Below, piece by piece: positions 7,779 through 16,209 of a stretch of DNA of 64,000 bases; position 1 is the stretch's first letter, and every line of letters begins with the position of its first letter. Source of the stretch: Desulfovibrio sp. G11 (GTDB lineage Bacteria > Desulfobacterota > Desulfovibrionia > Desulfovibrionales > Desulfovibrionaceae); contig NZ_LT984798.1 of the NCBI RefSeq assembly GCF_900243745.1, forward strand, positions 3,352,441-3,416,440, written 5' to 3'. The notes under the pieces are model-generated. The model saw only the letters and a program-made list of their open reading frames with translations, was not told where the DNA came from and did no database searches. The position numbers and the translations under genes are program-made.

Positions 7779-9581
7779 GTGGCGATTTATCATCTCCATA
7801 TGCAGACCATCAGTCGCGCTGACGGCAGAAGTGCGGTAGCCGCCGCTGCCTACAGGGCCGCTTCTCGTCTGACGGCTGCCGATGGCCGTGTGTTCGACTT
7901 TCGACGCAAGCAAGGAGTGGTGGCGCGAGAAATTTTTGTACCTGAAGGTTGTCCCGCCATCGGCAGGCAAGATTTGTGGTTGCTGGCAGAGCGTACAGAA
8001 AAACGCAAAAACTCCACCCTGGCCCGCGAAATGGATATGGCCATTCCTGTGGAGCTGAGCAAGGTGGAGCGGTTCAAGCTTGCGGCCCAATTTTGCCGCT
8101 GGCTTGCGCAGGAATATCAGGTGGCAGTGGATTGCTGCATGCACAGGAAGGACAGAAATGATCAAGAGGAGAATCCACACATACATGTCATGTTCACGAC
8201 TCGCCGCTATTCGCAGGAGGGGACGTTGGGCGCAAAAACCCGTGAGCTTGATGACCTGAAAACGCGAAAAACGCACCTCCTGCATATTCGTGAAAGATGG
8301 GCGAATTTCTGCAATGAGTATCTCCAATTTTATGGAAAAATAATAGATCATCGCTCCTTTAAAGATCAGGGAATTGATGCATTGCCGCAAATTCATGTGG
8401 GTTCTGCGGCAACAACAATGGCTCGCCGTGGGCTGGAAACAGAGCGTGGCGCACTTAACCGGGATATTCAGAATACTAATTCTGAAATTCTACAACTGCA
8501 ACAGGAGATTGAAAATGCCAAATGCTTGGGAAATGGAAGTGGCAGAGAATGTACAGAGGGAACTCAAAAATATGGAGCCAAAGATAGCGAGCTATCTGAG
8601 AAAATTGGTGCAGGAGGAGGCCAACAACGATTGGGGGCAGGCTCTAGTACTTATGGATTTGGTTCACAAGGAACTGTTGGAGGTCAAAGCCCAACTCCAG
8701 AAGATGGGCAAAGGAGAAATCCCACCATCCCACTCCATACAGACTCTGGTGGCACGTCTGGAGGCTCTGGAGGAAGGCCATGCCCAGTTGAAGACGGACG
8801 TCCGGCTTATGATGCCCACGCAAACCGAACAGAGCGGGTAGCAGCCTTGGAGGTGCTGGCACACAGCTGCGTCAGCACCTCCAAGGAAATTCAAAGTGAT
8901 ATCCATGCTCTGGTTGAAGTTGTAAACTTGCGCTGTCTTGAAAGCAGTATTCGCCAACGCCGATTGCAGCGCCTTAAAGAACCCAGCATGGAAGTCATTG
9001 TGGAATGCGGGCGTGTTATCAAAGAAATTCTTCATACCGTGGATAGGGTTAACGCGCAGGCCATCCATAAGACGCTGCTATTCTCCGCACCACAGCCTTC
9101 ATCGCGCCTCGTTACCCTCACCGAAAAGGCTAAGGACATCATTGCTGTCGGCCAGAGTATTCAAAAAGAAATTCTGGCGGCTGTTGATCACAGAAACGTT
9201 CAATATATCCAGGAGTATCTGGATAGAAGACGCCTCAGAGAATTCAAAGCGTCCTGTCTTGACATTAGTGTTGAATGCGACCGCACAATCCGAGAAATTT
9301 TCGAGGCCACAGACAGGTTGGATGCCCGCTTCATAGAGCAATGGCTTGCCCGGCACAGCGCACCAAACTTTATTGATGAGCAAGAAATATCCTTGCTTAA
9401 GCCGCCATACTGCCCCTATGTGGTCAGAATAAATCTGGAAAATGATGAACCCCCCCAATGGATGGAGTCCAATGGCGTGATTCGGACAAATCTTGATACC
9501 CCGGAAACATCTGGGCCGGACCTCGCAGAGGGGGCTCCCGACAGCCCAGATGATACGGAAATAAACAATGCGCCTACATAG
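7779..9581 (+). CDS. mobA: MobA/MobL-family (MOBQ) relaxase
   Basis: A 600-residue DNA strand transferase expected to nick oriT and lead the strand during mobilisation. It starts at GTG 7779 (MAIYHLHMQ), typical for the family. Tyr25 in AAAAYRAASRL is the expected nucleophile and NPHIHVMFTT (His134, His136) the metal-binding motif. The relaxase domain covers residues about 1-215. Residues 246-354 are Gly/Ser-rich and low in complexity in this frame; here a second gene is encoded in the +1 frame (8515-8841). Residues about 355-525 hold three or four repeats of a helical module with a conserved ECxRxIxEI pattern (VECGRVIKEI, VECDRTIREI). There is no primase domain as in RSF1010 MobA. Confidence 0.88.
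   Translation: MAIYHLHMQTISRADGRSAVAAAAYRAASRLTAADGRVFDFRRKQGVVAREIFVPEGCPAIGRQDLWLLAERTEKRKNSTLAREMDMAIPVELSKVERFKLAAQFCRWLAQEYQVAVDCCMHRKDRNDQEENPHIHVMFTTRRYSQEGTLGAKTRELDDLKTRKTHLLHIRERWANFCNEYLQFYGKIIDHRSFKDQGIDALPQIHVGSAATTMARRGLETERGALNRDIQNTNSEILQLQQEIENAKCLGNGSGRECTEGTQKYGAKDSELSEKIGAGGGQQRLGAGSSTYGFGSQGTVGGQSPTPEDGQRRNPTIPLHTDSGGTSGGSGGRPCPVEDGRPAYDAHANRTERVAALEVLAHSCVSTSKEIQSDIHALVEVVNLRCLESSIRQRRLQRLKEPSMEVIVECGRVIKEILHTVDRVNAQAIHKTLLFSAPQPSSRLVTLTEKAKDIIAVGQSIQKEILAAVDHRNVQYIQEYLDRRRLREFKASCLDISVECDRTIREIFEATDRLDARFIEQWLARHSAPNFIDEQEISLLKPPYCPYVVRINLENDEPPQWMESNGVIRTNLDTPETSGPDLAEGAPDSPDDTEINNAPT
8515..8841 (+). CDS. Gene nested in mobA (+1 frame), MobB-like position
   Basis: 108 residues encoded wholly inside mobA in another frame. 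The ATG at 8515 has AGGAG (8503-8507) at 7-base spacing, better than the mobA start. The product (MPNAWEMEVAENVQRELK, later LVARLEALEEGHAQLKTDV) is a regular amphipathic helical or coiled-coil protein with heptad Leu. MobA in the same stretch becomes Gly/Ser-rich, so this frame seems to be the one under selection. RSF1010 mobB is likewise nested within mobA in another frame and helps the relaxosome. The position is analogous; sequence relation to MobB is not visible. A role as relaxosome accessory protein is inference. Confidence 0.65.
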   Translation: MPNAWEMEVAENVQRELKNMEPKIASYLRKLVQEEANNDWGQALVLMDLVHKELLEVKAQLQKMGKGEIPPSHSIQTLVARLEALEEGHAQLKTDVRLMMPTQTEQSG

Positions 9582-9607
9582 CACTGCATATACTATAGGA
9601 GATTATC

Positions 9608-9964
9608 ATGAACCCCAATAACCAGATGGCTCCCGAAAATATCACCTCCAACATTCTTCCGAGAAAAACTCTCGCTGAAAAAATGGCCAACCTGCAACTC
9701 CAAAAGCAGAAGCTGGCTCAAAAAACAGCAGCCTTGAATAAAGAGGCCCGCAAAGAACGTGATGGGCAGCTTATTGCCTGGGGCATCATGGTTGAGACCC
9801 AATACCGGAACGGCTCTTCAGAACAGCGTGAACGATTTATCACTGCCGCTCATGAACTGCTCAAGGACAGGAACCTGAGCCGTGCCCTTGCAGGTTTTGC
9901 TCGGTTGGATAATGAAATAGCAAATATGGTGAAAGTTTATCAGCCTGATAACAATACCAAATAA
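9608..9964 (+). CDS. Small conjugal-transfer protein, TraD-like
   Basis: 118 residues, 26 bp after the relaxase gene, with AGGAG before the ATG. Residues about 22-60 form a Lys/Gln-rich helix (LAEKMANLQLQKQKLAQKTA) followed by ARKERDGQLIAWGIMVE. This resembles the small TraD proteins (PF06412 type) coded beside MobA/MobL and Ti-type TraA relaxases, where the core reads roughly R-K-x-R-x-R-x-L-I-x-x-G. The C-terminus (ELLKDRNLSRALAGFARL) is helical. It is probably cytoplasmic and works with the relaxase at oriT. The family call rests on pattern and position. The next 185 bp to the IS4 copy hold no supported gene. Confidence 0.55.
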   Translation: MNPNNQMAPENITSNILPRKTLAEKMANLQLQKQKLAQKTAALNKEARKERDGQLIAWGIMVETQYRNGSSEQRERFITAAHELLKDRNLSRALAGFARLDNEIANMVKVYQPDNNTK

Positions 9965-10149
9965 TTACAATCAAGGTTTATTCACAAACGGTGCGGCAAC
10001 GATTGGAGTCGTATAGCAATCCATCTAATTTCAAGATGAGCTCAACTCTGTTCGGTACTGCGACAACCATTTCGTTTGCCTGTTTTAGTGACACAGGTTG
10101 TATGGGCTGATATCCAATTCCTCCTGCGGTATTTTTCAAGACTCATAAT

Positions 10150-11409
10150 CATTGCTGTCCGGCTAAGGGGTAACAAAAAAGTCCAAAATCTCAGCAGTAT
10201 GTGGTATAAGAAGTTACCACAACAACTTGCCACACAAGGAGATTTTGGACTTGAGCCATCATACTACACTCTTCTCTCAACTGCTATCCCTGATACCGGG
10301 ACATGTTTTTGAAAAACTCGAACGCAAGCACAAAACTGGCCGCTCTTCACGCCAATTTGGATTCAAGGAGCAATTCACCGTCATGGCCTTTATCCAACTC
10401 GCTGCAAGGCGCTCTTTACGCGATGGGCTTCGCGCCTTGGAGGCGGCCAAGAGACGGCTGTATCACCTCGGCTTGAAATCAGTAGCGCGTTCCACGGTTG
10501 CCGATGCCAACAATTCAAGGCCTGTGGAATTTTTCAAAGACCTGTTCGCTGAAATGTATGGCCTGTGCCATCTTCGTGCGCCTCGTCACAAATTCCGCTT
10601 CAAGTGCAAGCTGTACAGCATGGACGCCACCACCATCAGCCTATGCCTGTCCATCTTTCCCTGGGCGTCGTTCCGGCGGAACAAGGCTGGCGTGAAAGTA
10701 AATACCGTGCTTGACCACGATGGCTACATTCCCGCTTTTCTCGATATCAACAATGCCAAAACCCACGAAAGCCGCATGGCCAAAAGTCTTTCATTGCCAA
10801 AGGGTTCCATCGTCACCTTCGATAAAGGCTATATCTGCTATTCCTGGTTTCGCATGTTGACCGCGAAGGGCATTTTCTTCGTAACCCGAATGAAGAGCAA
10901 TGCTGCCTATAAGCTCGTTGATCGCCGCGCCGTAGACCGGAAAACCGGGGTCACGTCCGATCACATCATTGACGTGAGCAGCCGGGGAAAAACCACTCGT
11001 CTACGCAGAATCGGCTATCGCGATGCAAAAACCGGCAAACGGTACGAATTTTTGACCAACCATTTCCGCCTGTCCGCCAAGACAATTGCTGATATCTATA
11101 AAGAACGCTGGCAAATTGAAATATTCTTCCGCGAAGTCAAACAAAATCTGCATATTAAAAGCTTTGTCGGGCGCTCGGAGAATGCGGTGCACATCCAGAT
11201 TTATACGGCCCTGACCGTGTATTTACTCCTGGCCTATCAGAAATTCCTGAGCAAGCTTGGGCTGTCGGTGCAACAACTCTTCGAGCTCATTTGCTTGAAT
11301 CTGTTCGGCAAGGATTCTCTGGAAGAACTTCTGAATCCGCGAAGACGAAAAACTATAAACACCTATAGTTATAGCCTGTTAGCTATGGGTGCTTAACCGG
11401 ACAACATTG
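10150..11409 (+). mobile_element. IS4-family insertion sequence, copy A
   Basis: 1260 bp. The ends CATTGCTGTCCGGCTAAG and, inverted, CAATGTTGTCCGGTTAAG match at 15 of 18 positions. A perfect 9-bp target duplication ACTCATAAT flanks it (10141-10149 and 11410-11418). It carries one transposase gene. No intact gene is visible at the target, which lies between the transfer genes and an AT-rich stretch. Confidence 0.95.
10227..11396 (+). CDS. IS4-family transposase, copy A
   Basis: 389 residues, intact. DDE catalysis is complete: Asp133 (SMDATTISL), Asp199 (VTFDKGYI) and Glu298 in the IS4-family YREK motif (Tyr291, Arg294, Glu298, Lys305: [15 protein letters not shown]). The N-terminal 75 residues look like the DUF4372 DNA-binding region of this transposase group. 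It differs from the other three copies by Met222 instead of Leu, and otherwise matches copies C and D. Confidence 0.95.
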   Translation: MPHKEILDLSHHTTLFSQLLSLIPGHVFEKLERKHKTGRSSRQFGFKEQFTVMAFIQLAARRSLRDGLRALEAAKRRLYHLGLKSVARSTVADANNSRPVEFFKDLFAEMYGLCHLRAPRHKFRFKCKLYSMDATTISLCLSIFPWASFRRNKAGVKVNTVLDHDGYIPAFLDINNAKTHESRMAKSLSLPKGSIVTFDKGYICYSWFRMLTAKGIFFVTRMKSNAAYKLVDRRAVDRKTGVTSDHIIDVSSRGKTTRLRRIGYRDAKTGKRYEFLTNHFRLSAKTIADIYKERWQIEIFFREVKQNLHIKSFVGRSENAVHIQIYTALTVYLLLAYQKFLSKLGLSVQQLFELICLNLFGKDSLEELLNPRRRKTINTYSYSLLAMGA

Positions 11410-11580
11410 ACTCATAATATGCGTAAAACCTCTCAGAGAACAAGCCAGCATATCGTAGATATATAATCTAATGATATTAATGATAATATAAAAATATCAT
11501 TACACTTATATATAATTTCTGCAATGATGCATCATACCATTGATGCTTAATTAAATTTGTCTTAAATTGCAGAGGTGACT

Positions 11581-11886
11581 TCACACATCATTAAGCTCGC
11601 GCAGATGCCGCAAATCGGCAACCACTAGGCCAAAATAGAAATCAGATATACCCCTCTGACGGCACTCAACATTTTGCAATGAATGGGGAAACTCACCCGG
11701 CGAGATAATCCGTAGAGTCTTGGGAGTTTCATTGTCATTGTTGCCTTCAAGCCAGCCCGAAAGCAAAGCCATTGCTTTTTTGCGCCAACTAATCATTGTA
11801 ATTGGGGTGATAGATTCAGCTTTGCCATAGCGTTGCGAATCTGCATGCCGGAGTAAATCTGTTGGTGATGTCAAACTCGACAGCAA
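11581..11886 (-). CDS. Short hypothetical ORF in an AT-rich gap
   Basis: 101 codons from a TTG, without a convincing ribosome site. The product is basic in its N-terminal half (SWRKKAMALLSGWLEGNN) and matches no family I recognise. It could be a decayed gene. The surrounding 11419-12002 is clearly AT-rich, with short palindromes such as ATGATGCATCAT, and has no other supported gene. Confidence 0.25.
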   Translation of the reverse strand: MLSSLTSPTDLLRHADSQRYGKAESITPITMISWRKKAMALLSGWLEGNNDNETPKTLRIISPGEFPHSLQNVECRQRGISDFYFGLVVADLRHLRELNDV

Positions 11887-12002
11887 AATTATCGTTTAGT
11901 TGCTGTGCAACGTGCACTGTTATCTAAACCTAAATTAGTCCTTGCAATACATTGTGAATGATAGTTGTAGCTATAATTTTTTAGCCACTCGCCTCTGTGG
12001 AT

Positions 12003-12048
12003 ATTTATAACAATAAGGCGGCCTTTTAGCCGCCTTATTGTTATAAAT
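12003..12048 (-). terminator. Strong symmetric terminator after the lactate permease gene
   Basis: A perfect 20-bp inverted repeat (12003-12022 with 12029-12048) around a 6-base loop, with A/T-rich outer arms, works in either direction. It lies 16 bp after the stop of the minus-strand permease gene. Confidence 0.85.
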
Positions 12049-13560
12049 ATAATCGTATCAAATTTAGAATACCGTAGGGTTGGCAACAACCAGTACCCAG
12101 CAGATTATGCCAACGACAATACCATACAGCAGGAAAGGCCAGAATGTGCGGCGAAGCACTTCTCCTTCGCGTCCGGAGAGTCCCACTACAGCGCAGGCGG
12201 CAACGATATTATGTACGCAAATCATGTTGCCCATGGCGCCGCCCACAGCTTGGGCAGCCACGATAATCTGGCGCGGAAGTTCTAATGTCCCGGCCATATT
12301 CCACTGAAATTCTGCGAACATAAGATCGGAAACGGTGTTAGAACCCGTAATAAAGGCCCCCAAGCCGCCTACAAAGGCAGCCAACATAGGCCACACGGCC
12401 CCGGCGAACGCTCCCACAGCCTCGGCCAAGGCCAGGGGCATGGAGGGAAGTTCAACTGGATTGGTTGCCGAACCACGGAAAATAGACACCATAGCCACAG
12501 CAAAAACCAAAGCAATGGTGGGTGCCTTCATTTTTCGGATGCTTTCTTTCCAGGCACGGGAAACGGCTTGACCAGGCATTTTGTGCAGTAAAATTGTTAG
12601 CAAGGAAACTACAATAAAGAATGTACCGGGCAAGTAGAGGTAATCAATACTCGCATTGACGCCATTGAATCCCAGAATATTTGTAAAGCTGATTTTTTGG
12701 TTAGTTAACCATCCTTTTAGACCAAGCGAGGGGACGCGCGAGATAACAAGCAGTACACAAATTATCACATAGGGGAGCCACGCGCTGAATTGGCTCATAT
12801 TGGCGTGAAATTCAGTCTTTGTGCTGGCAGGCACGGTGCCTGTCCAAGCTTTGTCCCATTGGCTGGAAGGAGCGAAGTCCCACGAATCTTTGGGAACACA
12901 GAAGCCTTTCTTGGTACCCCAGACCACCACGCCAAGGCCGAGCAGTCCTCCCAGAAGTGAGGGGAATTCGGGTCCCAACAGCCACGCGCAAACAAGGTAG
13001 GGCACGAGAAAGCACACAGAAGCGAACACGCAGAACTTCCATGCCCTAAAACCAATGCCCCAAGATTTTTCCGCGCTAAAGAAGCGGGTAAGAAAGCCAA
13101 GCATAAAGATGGTAATAATTATGGCCATAGGGGCGTGCATAATGGTGGCCCACTCACCTACAGCTTTGCAGAACCCGTCGTAACTTTGGAAAGGGAGGTT
13201 GGGATTGGCAGCCACAGCCTCGGCCACGCTGCCTTTCAGAAAGCCGAAACCCACAATAACGGGTGTGCCCACCGCGCCAAAGGTCACAGGCACAGAGTTG
13301 AAGACAAGACAAACAACGGCGGCGGCCATGGCTGGGAAGCCAAGAGCCAACAGCAAGGGTGCTGCCAAGGCTGCGGGGGTGCCAAAACCGGCCGCGCCCT
13401 CAATAAAGGCCGCAAACATGAAGCCAATGATAATGGCTTGGATGCGCCGATCACGGCTTACACCCTGCATACCGCACTGAATGGTTTTCATGCCGCCGCT
13501 TTCCTCCAGTGTATAAAGGATAAGGATGGCACCGAAAACTATGATTAATACGCCAATGGC

Positions 13561-14820
13561 CATTGCTGTCCGGCTAAGGGGTAACAAAAAAGTCCAAAAT
13601 CTCAGCAGTATGTGGTATAAGAAGTTACCACAACAACTTGCCACACAAGGAGATTTTGGACTTGAGCCATCATACTACACTCTTCTCTCAACTGCTATCC
13701 CTGATACCGGGACATGTTTTTGAAAAACTCGAACGCAAGCACAAAACTGGCCGCTCTTCACGCCAATTTGGATTCAAGGAGCAATTCACCGTCATGGCCT
13801 TTATCCAACTCGCTGCAAGGCGCTCTTTACGCGATGGGCTTCGCGCCTTGGAGGCGGCCAAGAGACGGCTGTATCACCTCGGCTTGAAATCAGTAGCGCG
13901 TTCCACGGTTGCCGATGCCAACAATTCAAGGCCTGTGGAATTTTTCAAAGACCTGTTCGCTGAAATGTATGGCCTGTGCCATCTTCGTGCGCCTCGTCAC
14001 AAATTCCGCTTCAAGTGCAAGCTGTACAGCATGGACGCCACCACCATCAGCCTATGCCTGTCCATCTTTCCCTGGGCGTCGTTCCGGCGGAACAAGGCTG
14101 GCGTGAAAGTAAATACCGTGCTTGACCACGATGGCTACATTCCCGCTTTTCTCGATATCAACAATGCCAAAACCCACGAAAGCCGCATGGCCAAAAGTCT
14201 TTCATTGCCAAAGGGTTCCATCGTCACCTTCGATAAAGGCTATATCTGCTATTCCTGGTTTCGCATGTTGACCGCGAAGGGCATTTTCTTCGTAACCCGA
14301 CTGAAGAGCAATGCTGCCTATAAGCTCGTTGATCGCCGCGCCGTAGACCGGAAAACCGGGGTCACGTCCGATCACATCATTGACGTGAGCAGCCGGGGAA
14401 AAACCACTCGTCTACGCAGAATCGGCTATCGCGATGCGAAAACCGGCAAACGGTACGAATTTTTGACCAACCATTTCCGCCTGTCCGCCAAGCCAATTGC
14501 TGATATCTATAAAGAACGCTGGCAAATTGAAATATTCTTCCGCGAAGTCAAACAAAATCTGCATATTAAAAGCTTTGTCGGGCGCTCGGAGAATGCGGTG
14601 CACATCCAGATTTATACGGCCCTGACCGTGTATTTACTCCTGGCCTATCAGAAATTCCTGAGCAAGCTTGGGCTGTCGGTGCAACAACTCTTCGAGCTCA
14701 TTTGCTTGAATCTGTTCGGCAAGGATTCTCTGGAAGAACTTCTGAATCCACGAAGACGAAAAACTATAAACACCTATAGTTATAGCCTGTTAGCTATGGG
14801 TGCTTAACCGGACAACATTG
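13561..14820 (+). mobile_element. IS4-family insertion sequence, copy B (in lctP)
   Basis: 1260 bp, same ends as copy A, flanked by the 9-bp duplication GCCAATGGC (13552-13560 and 14821-14829). The element is opposite in orientation to the permease gene it splits. Confidence 0.96.
13638..14807 (+). CDS. IS4-family transposase, copy B
   Basis: 389 residues with the DDE and YREK residues intact. Compared with copy A it has Leu222 for Met222 and Pro286 for Thr286, the latter five residues before the YREK tyrosine. Whether that proline lowers activity is unknown. Confidence 0.95.
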   Translation: MPHKEILDLSHHTTLFSQLLSLIPGHVFEKLERKHKTGRSSRQFGFKEQFTVMAFIQLAARRSLRDGLRALEAAKRRLYHLGLKSVARSTVADANNSRPVEFFKDLFAEMYGLCHLRAPRHKFRFKCKLYSMDATTISLCLSIFPWASFRRNKAGVKVNTVLDHDGYIPAFLDINNAKTHESRMAKSLSLPKGSIVTFDKGYICYSWFRMLTAKGIFFVTRLKSNAAYKLVDRRAVDRKTGVTSDHIIDVSSRGKTTRLRRIGYRDAKTGKRYEFLTNHFRLSAKPIADIYKERWQIEIFFREVKQNLHIKSFVGRSENAVHIQIYTALTVYLLLAYQKFLSKLGLSVQQLFELICLNLFGKDSLEELLNPRRRKTINTYSYSLLAMGA

Positions 14821-15145
14821 GCCAATGGCCACAACAACGCCTTGCAGCGAGAGAGCGGCAAGATATAGGATATCCAGCTTCCAGCCGATCACACCACTAA
14901 TGGCACAGACAAGCCACGCCAGTGGCATGGCCCGGGTGGCGGGCCAGCGCAGGCCGACCATCAAAATCAGGGCAATAAGAATTGGTATGACGGCCAACAA
15001 CGCCAATACTCCAATAGACATGGCAACTCCTTTATCAGCCTGCACGCCTACGCATCCAGGCATGGCTCATAGTGTGCATTAACCTTCCACAAACCCTATG
15101 AAATAGGGACAGAGCAGAACTGAAGAGTACTGTTCCAATCACAAA

Positions 15146-15382
15146 GTATTTCGCGCAAGTTCGCGGCTTACAGTTGAGACGCTACGGCCTATCGCTTTGG
15201 CTATGGCCCTCAGTGACGTTCCACTTTTCACTGCCTGGCAGATGTAGTACCGTTCTTCCCTGGCAAGGTGTGCATAGCCCATACGCCCCTCAATCTTTGG
15301 TTGGATGGAGAGGCTAAAGTGCTATACCACCTTGCCTTTTCATTCAACCTTGAGGGTGTTGCACTTGCAAGTTGAATCCGCC
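15146..15382 (-). mobile_element. IS30-family remnant (transposase 5' end)
   Basis: 237 bp match 38453-38689 almost base for base (one difference seen: AAAGTGC against AAAGGGC). They hold the first 45 or so codons of an IS30 transposase (MGYAHLAREERYYICQAVKS) and one IS end. Homology stops at 15146, where the sequence joins unrelated DNA upstream of lctP. It marks an old recombination point at the left edge of the GC-rich cassette. Confidence 0.85.
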
Positions 15383-15433
15383 AAGAATAGAATTCACGGC
15401 GTTATCCTGTCGTTGTCGAGGGTAAAAAGAATA

Positions 15434-16084
15434 TCAGTTGTTGTTCAATTCTGCCAGAATCTTGTCTTTACCATGCCGTACATGGGCGCGCATGGCCTCG
15501 GCGGCGGCGAGAGCGTCCCTTTCTTCAATGCGCTGCAAGATATCCAGATGATCCTTGTCCGACCAGTCGGCCTCTTCCGCAGAGATGATGGGGCGCAACA
15601 GGCGCTCCACAACGCCGTCCAGTTCCGCCAGCAGTTGCAGCAGCAGGGGCGAATGCGCCGCCGTGCGCAAGATGCTGTGAAATTCGCTGTTCAGGGCCAC
15701 CAGTTGCGGAATGTCTCCCGCCGCATTGGCGGCGCGGAACTGTTGCAGATTGGCGCTGAGCGAGTCCCTCTGCGCCTGTGTGCTCCGGCTTGCGGCCAGA
15801 CTGGCGGCGTAGGCTTCCAGCATACTGCGGATATTGATGGCGTCTTCCACTTCCGTGGTGTTCAATGGCCGCAGGGCATAGCCCCCGGCTCGCCGTTTTT
15901 CCAGCAGGCCCTCCTGCGCCAGACGGTGCAGGGCCTCCCGCAACGGCGTGCGGCTGATGCCGAGTTCGCTGGCAATGCGATCCTCCACCAGCCGCTCTCC
16001 CACAACAAAGCGACCGTCAAGCAACATCTGACGCAACAGCACCGTGGCTTCCTGCCCCAGCGAATGTTTGACAATGCGTGCCAT
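15434..16084 (-). CDS. GntR-family regulator, FadR/FCD subfamily
   Basis: 216 residues. The winged helix is at residues about 10-75: [20 protein letters not shown] is the GntR recognition helix region and [15 protein letters not shown] the wing. An all-helical FCD effector domain follows (about 80-210), with the metal-site pattern of the family (LNSEFHSIL, then DHLDIL, and AAEAMRAHV). GGGAGG lies 5 bases before the ATG. FCD regulators usually repress uptake or catabolism of organic acids. It diverges from glnS (125 bp between starts) and lies beyond an IS30 scar from lctP, so either neighbour could be its target; a former LldR-like role for lctP is possible but unproven. High GC, like the genes to its right. 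Confidence 0.88.
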   Translation of the reverse strand: MARIVKHSLGQEATVLLRQMLLDGRFVVGERLVEDRIASELGISRTPLREALHRLAQEGLLEKRRAGGYALRPLNTTEVEDAINIRSMLEAYAASLAASRSTQAQRDSLSANLQQFRAANAAGDIPQLVALNSEFHSILRTAAHSPLLLQLLAELDGVVERLLRPIISAEEADWSDKDHLDILQRIEERDALAAAEAMRAHVRHGKDKILAELNNN

Positions 16085-16149
16085 GGAACCTCCCGTGGTG
16101 TTGGCGTATATTGAGGCCTGCCCTGCTCCGCGTCAAGCAAAACGCGGCA

Positions 16150-16178
16150 TTGACCCCGACGCGGCATTCTCCTATTCT
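16150..16178 (+). promoter_or_regulatory. Sigma-70 promoter of glnS
   Basis: TTGACC (16150-16155) and TATTCT (16173-16178) have the ideal 17-bp spacing, 32 bp before the glnS ATG. Confidence 0.6.
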
Positions 16179-16209
16179 CCGGGCACTATATTTACATCAG
16201 GATATCCCC

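Larger units (their letters stand above)
12064..15021 (-). pseudogene. lctP: L-lactate permease gene interrupted by IS4 copy B
   Basis: The N-terminal 67 codons (15021-14821, MSIGVLALLAVIPILIALIL) and the remainder (13551-12064) together encode about 562 residues, normal for the LctP family of lactate/H+ symporters. Typical LctP blocks are visible: [19 protein letters not shown] and, near the end, [15 protein letters not shown]. Copy B of the IS lies between, with GCCAATGGC duplicated. AAGGAG precedes the ATG. Exact excision would restore the gene, since no other damage is visible. Lactate is a main electron donor of Desulfovibrio, so loss of this copy matters only if it is not redundant. The IS end is open in frame into the downstream part (13644-12064), so a fusion protein lacking the first transmembrane helices could be made. 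Confidence 0.9.

Noticed and set aside
12064..13644. Lactate permease as an intact 526-residue gene
   Set aside because: The first codons come from the IS4 end; the real N-terminus is at 15021 on the other side of the IS.
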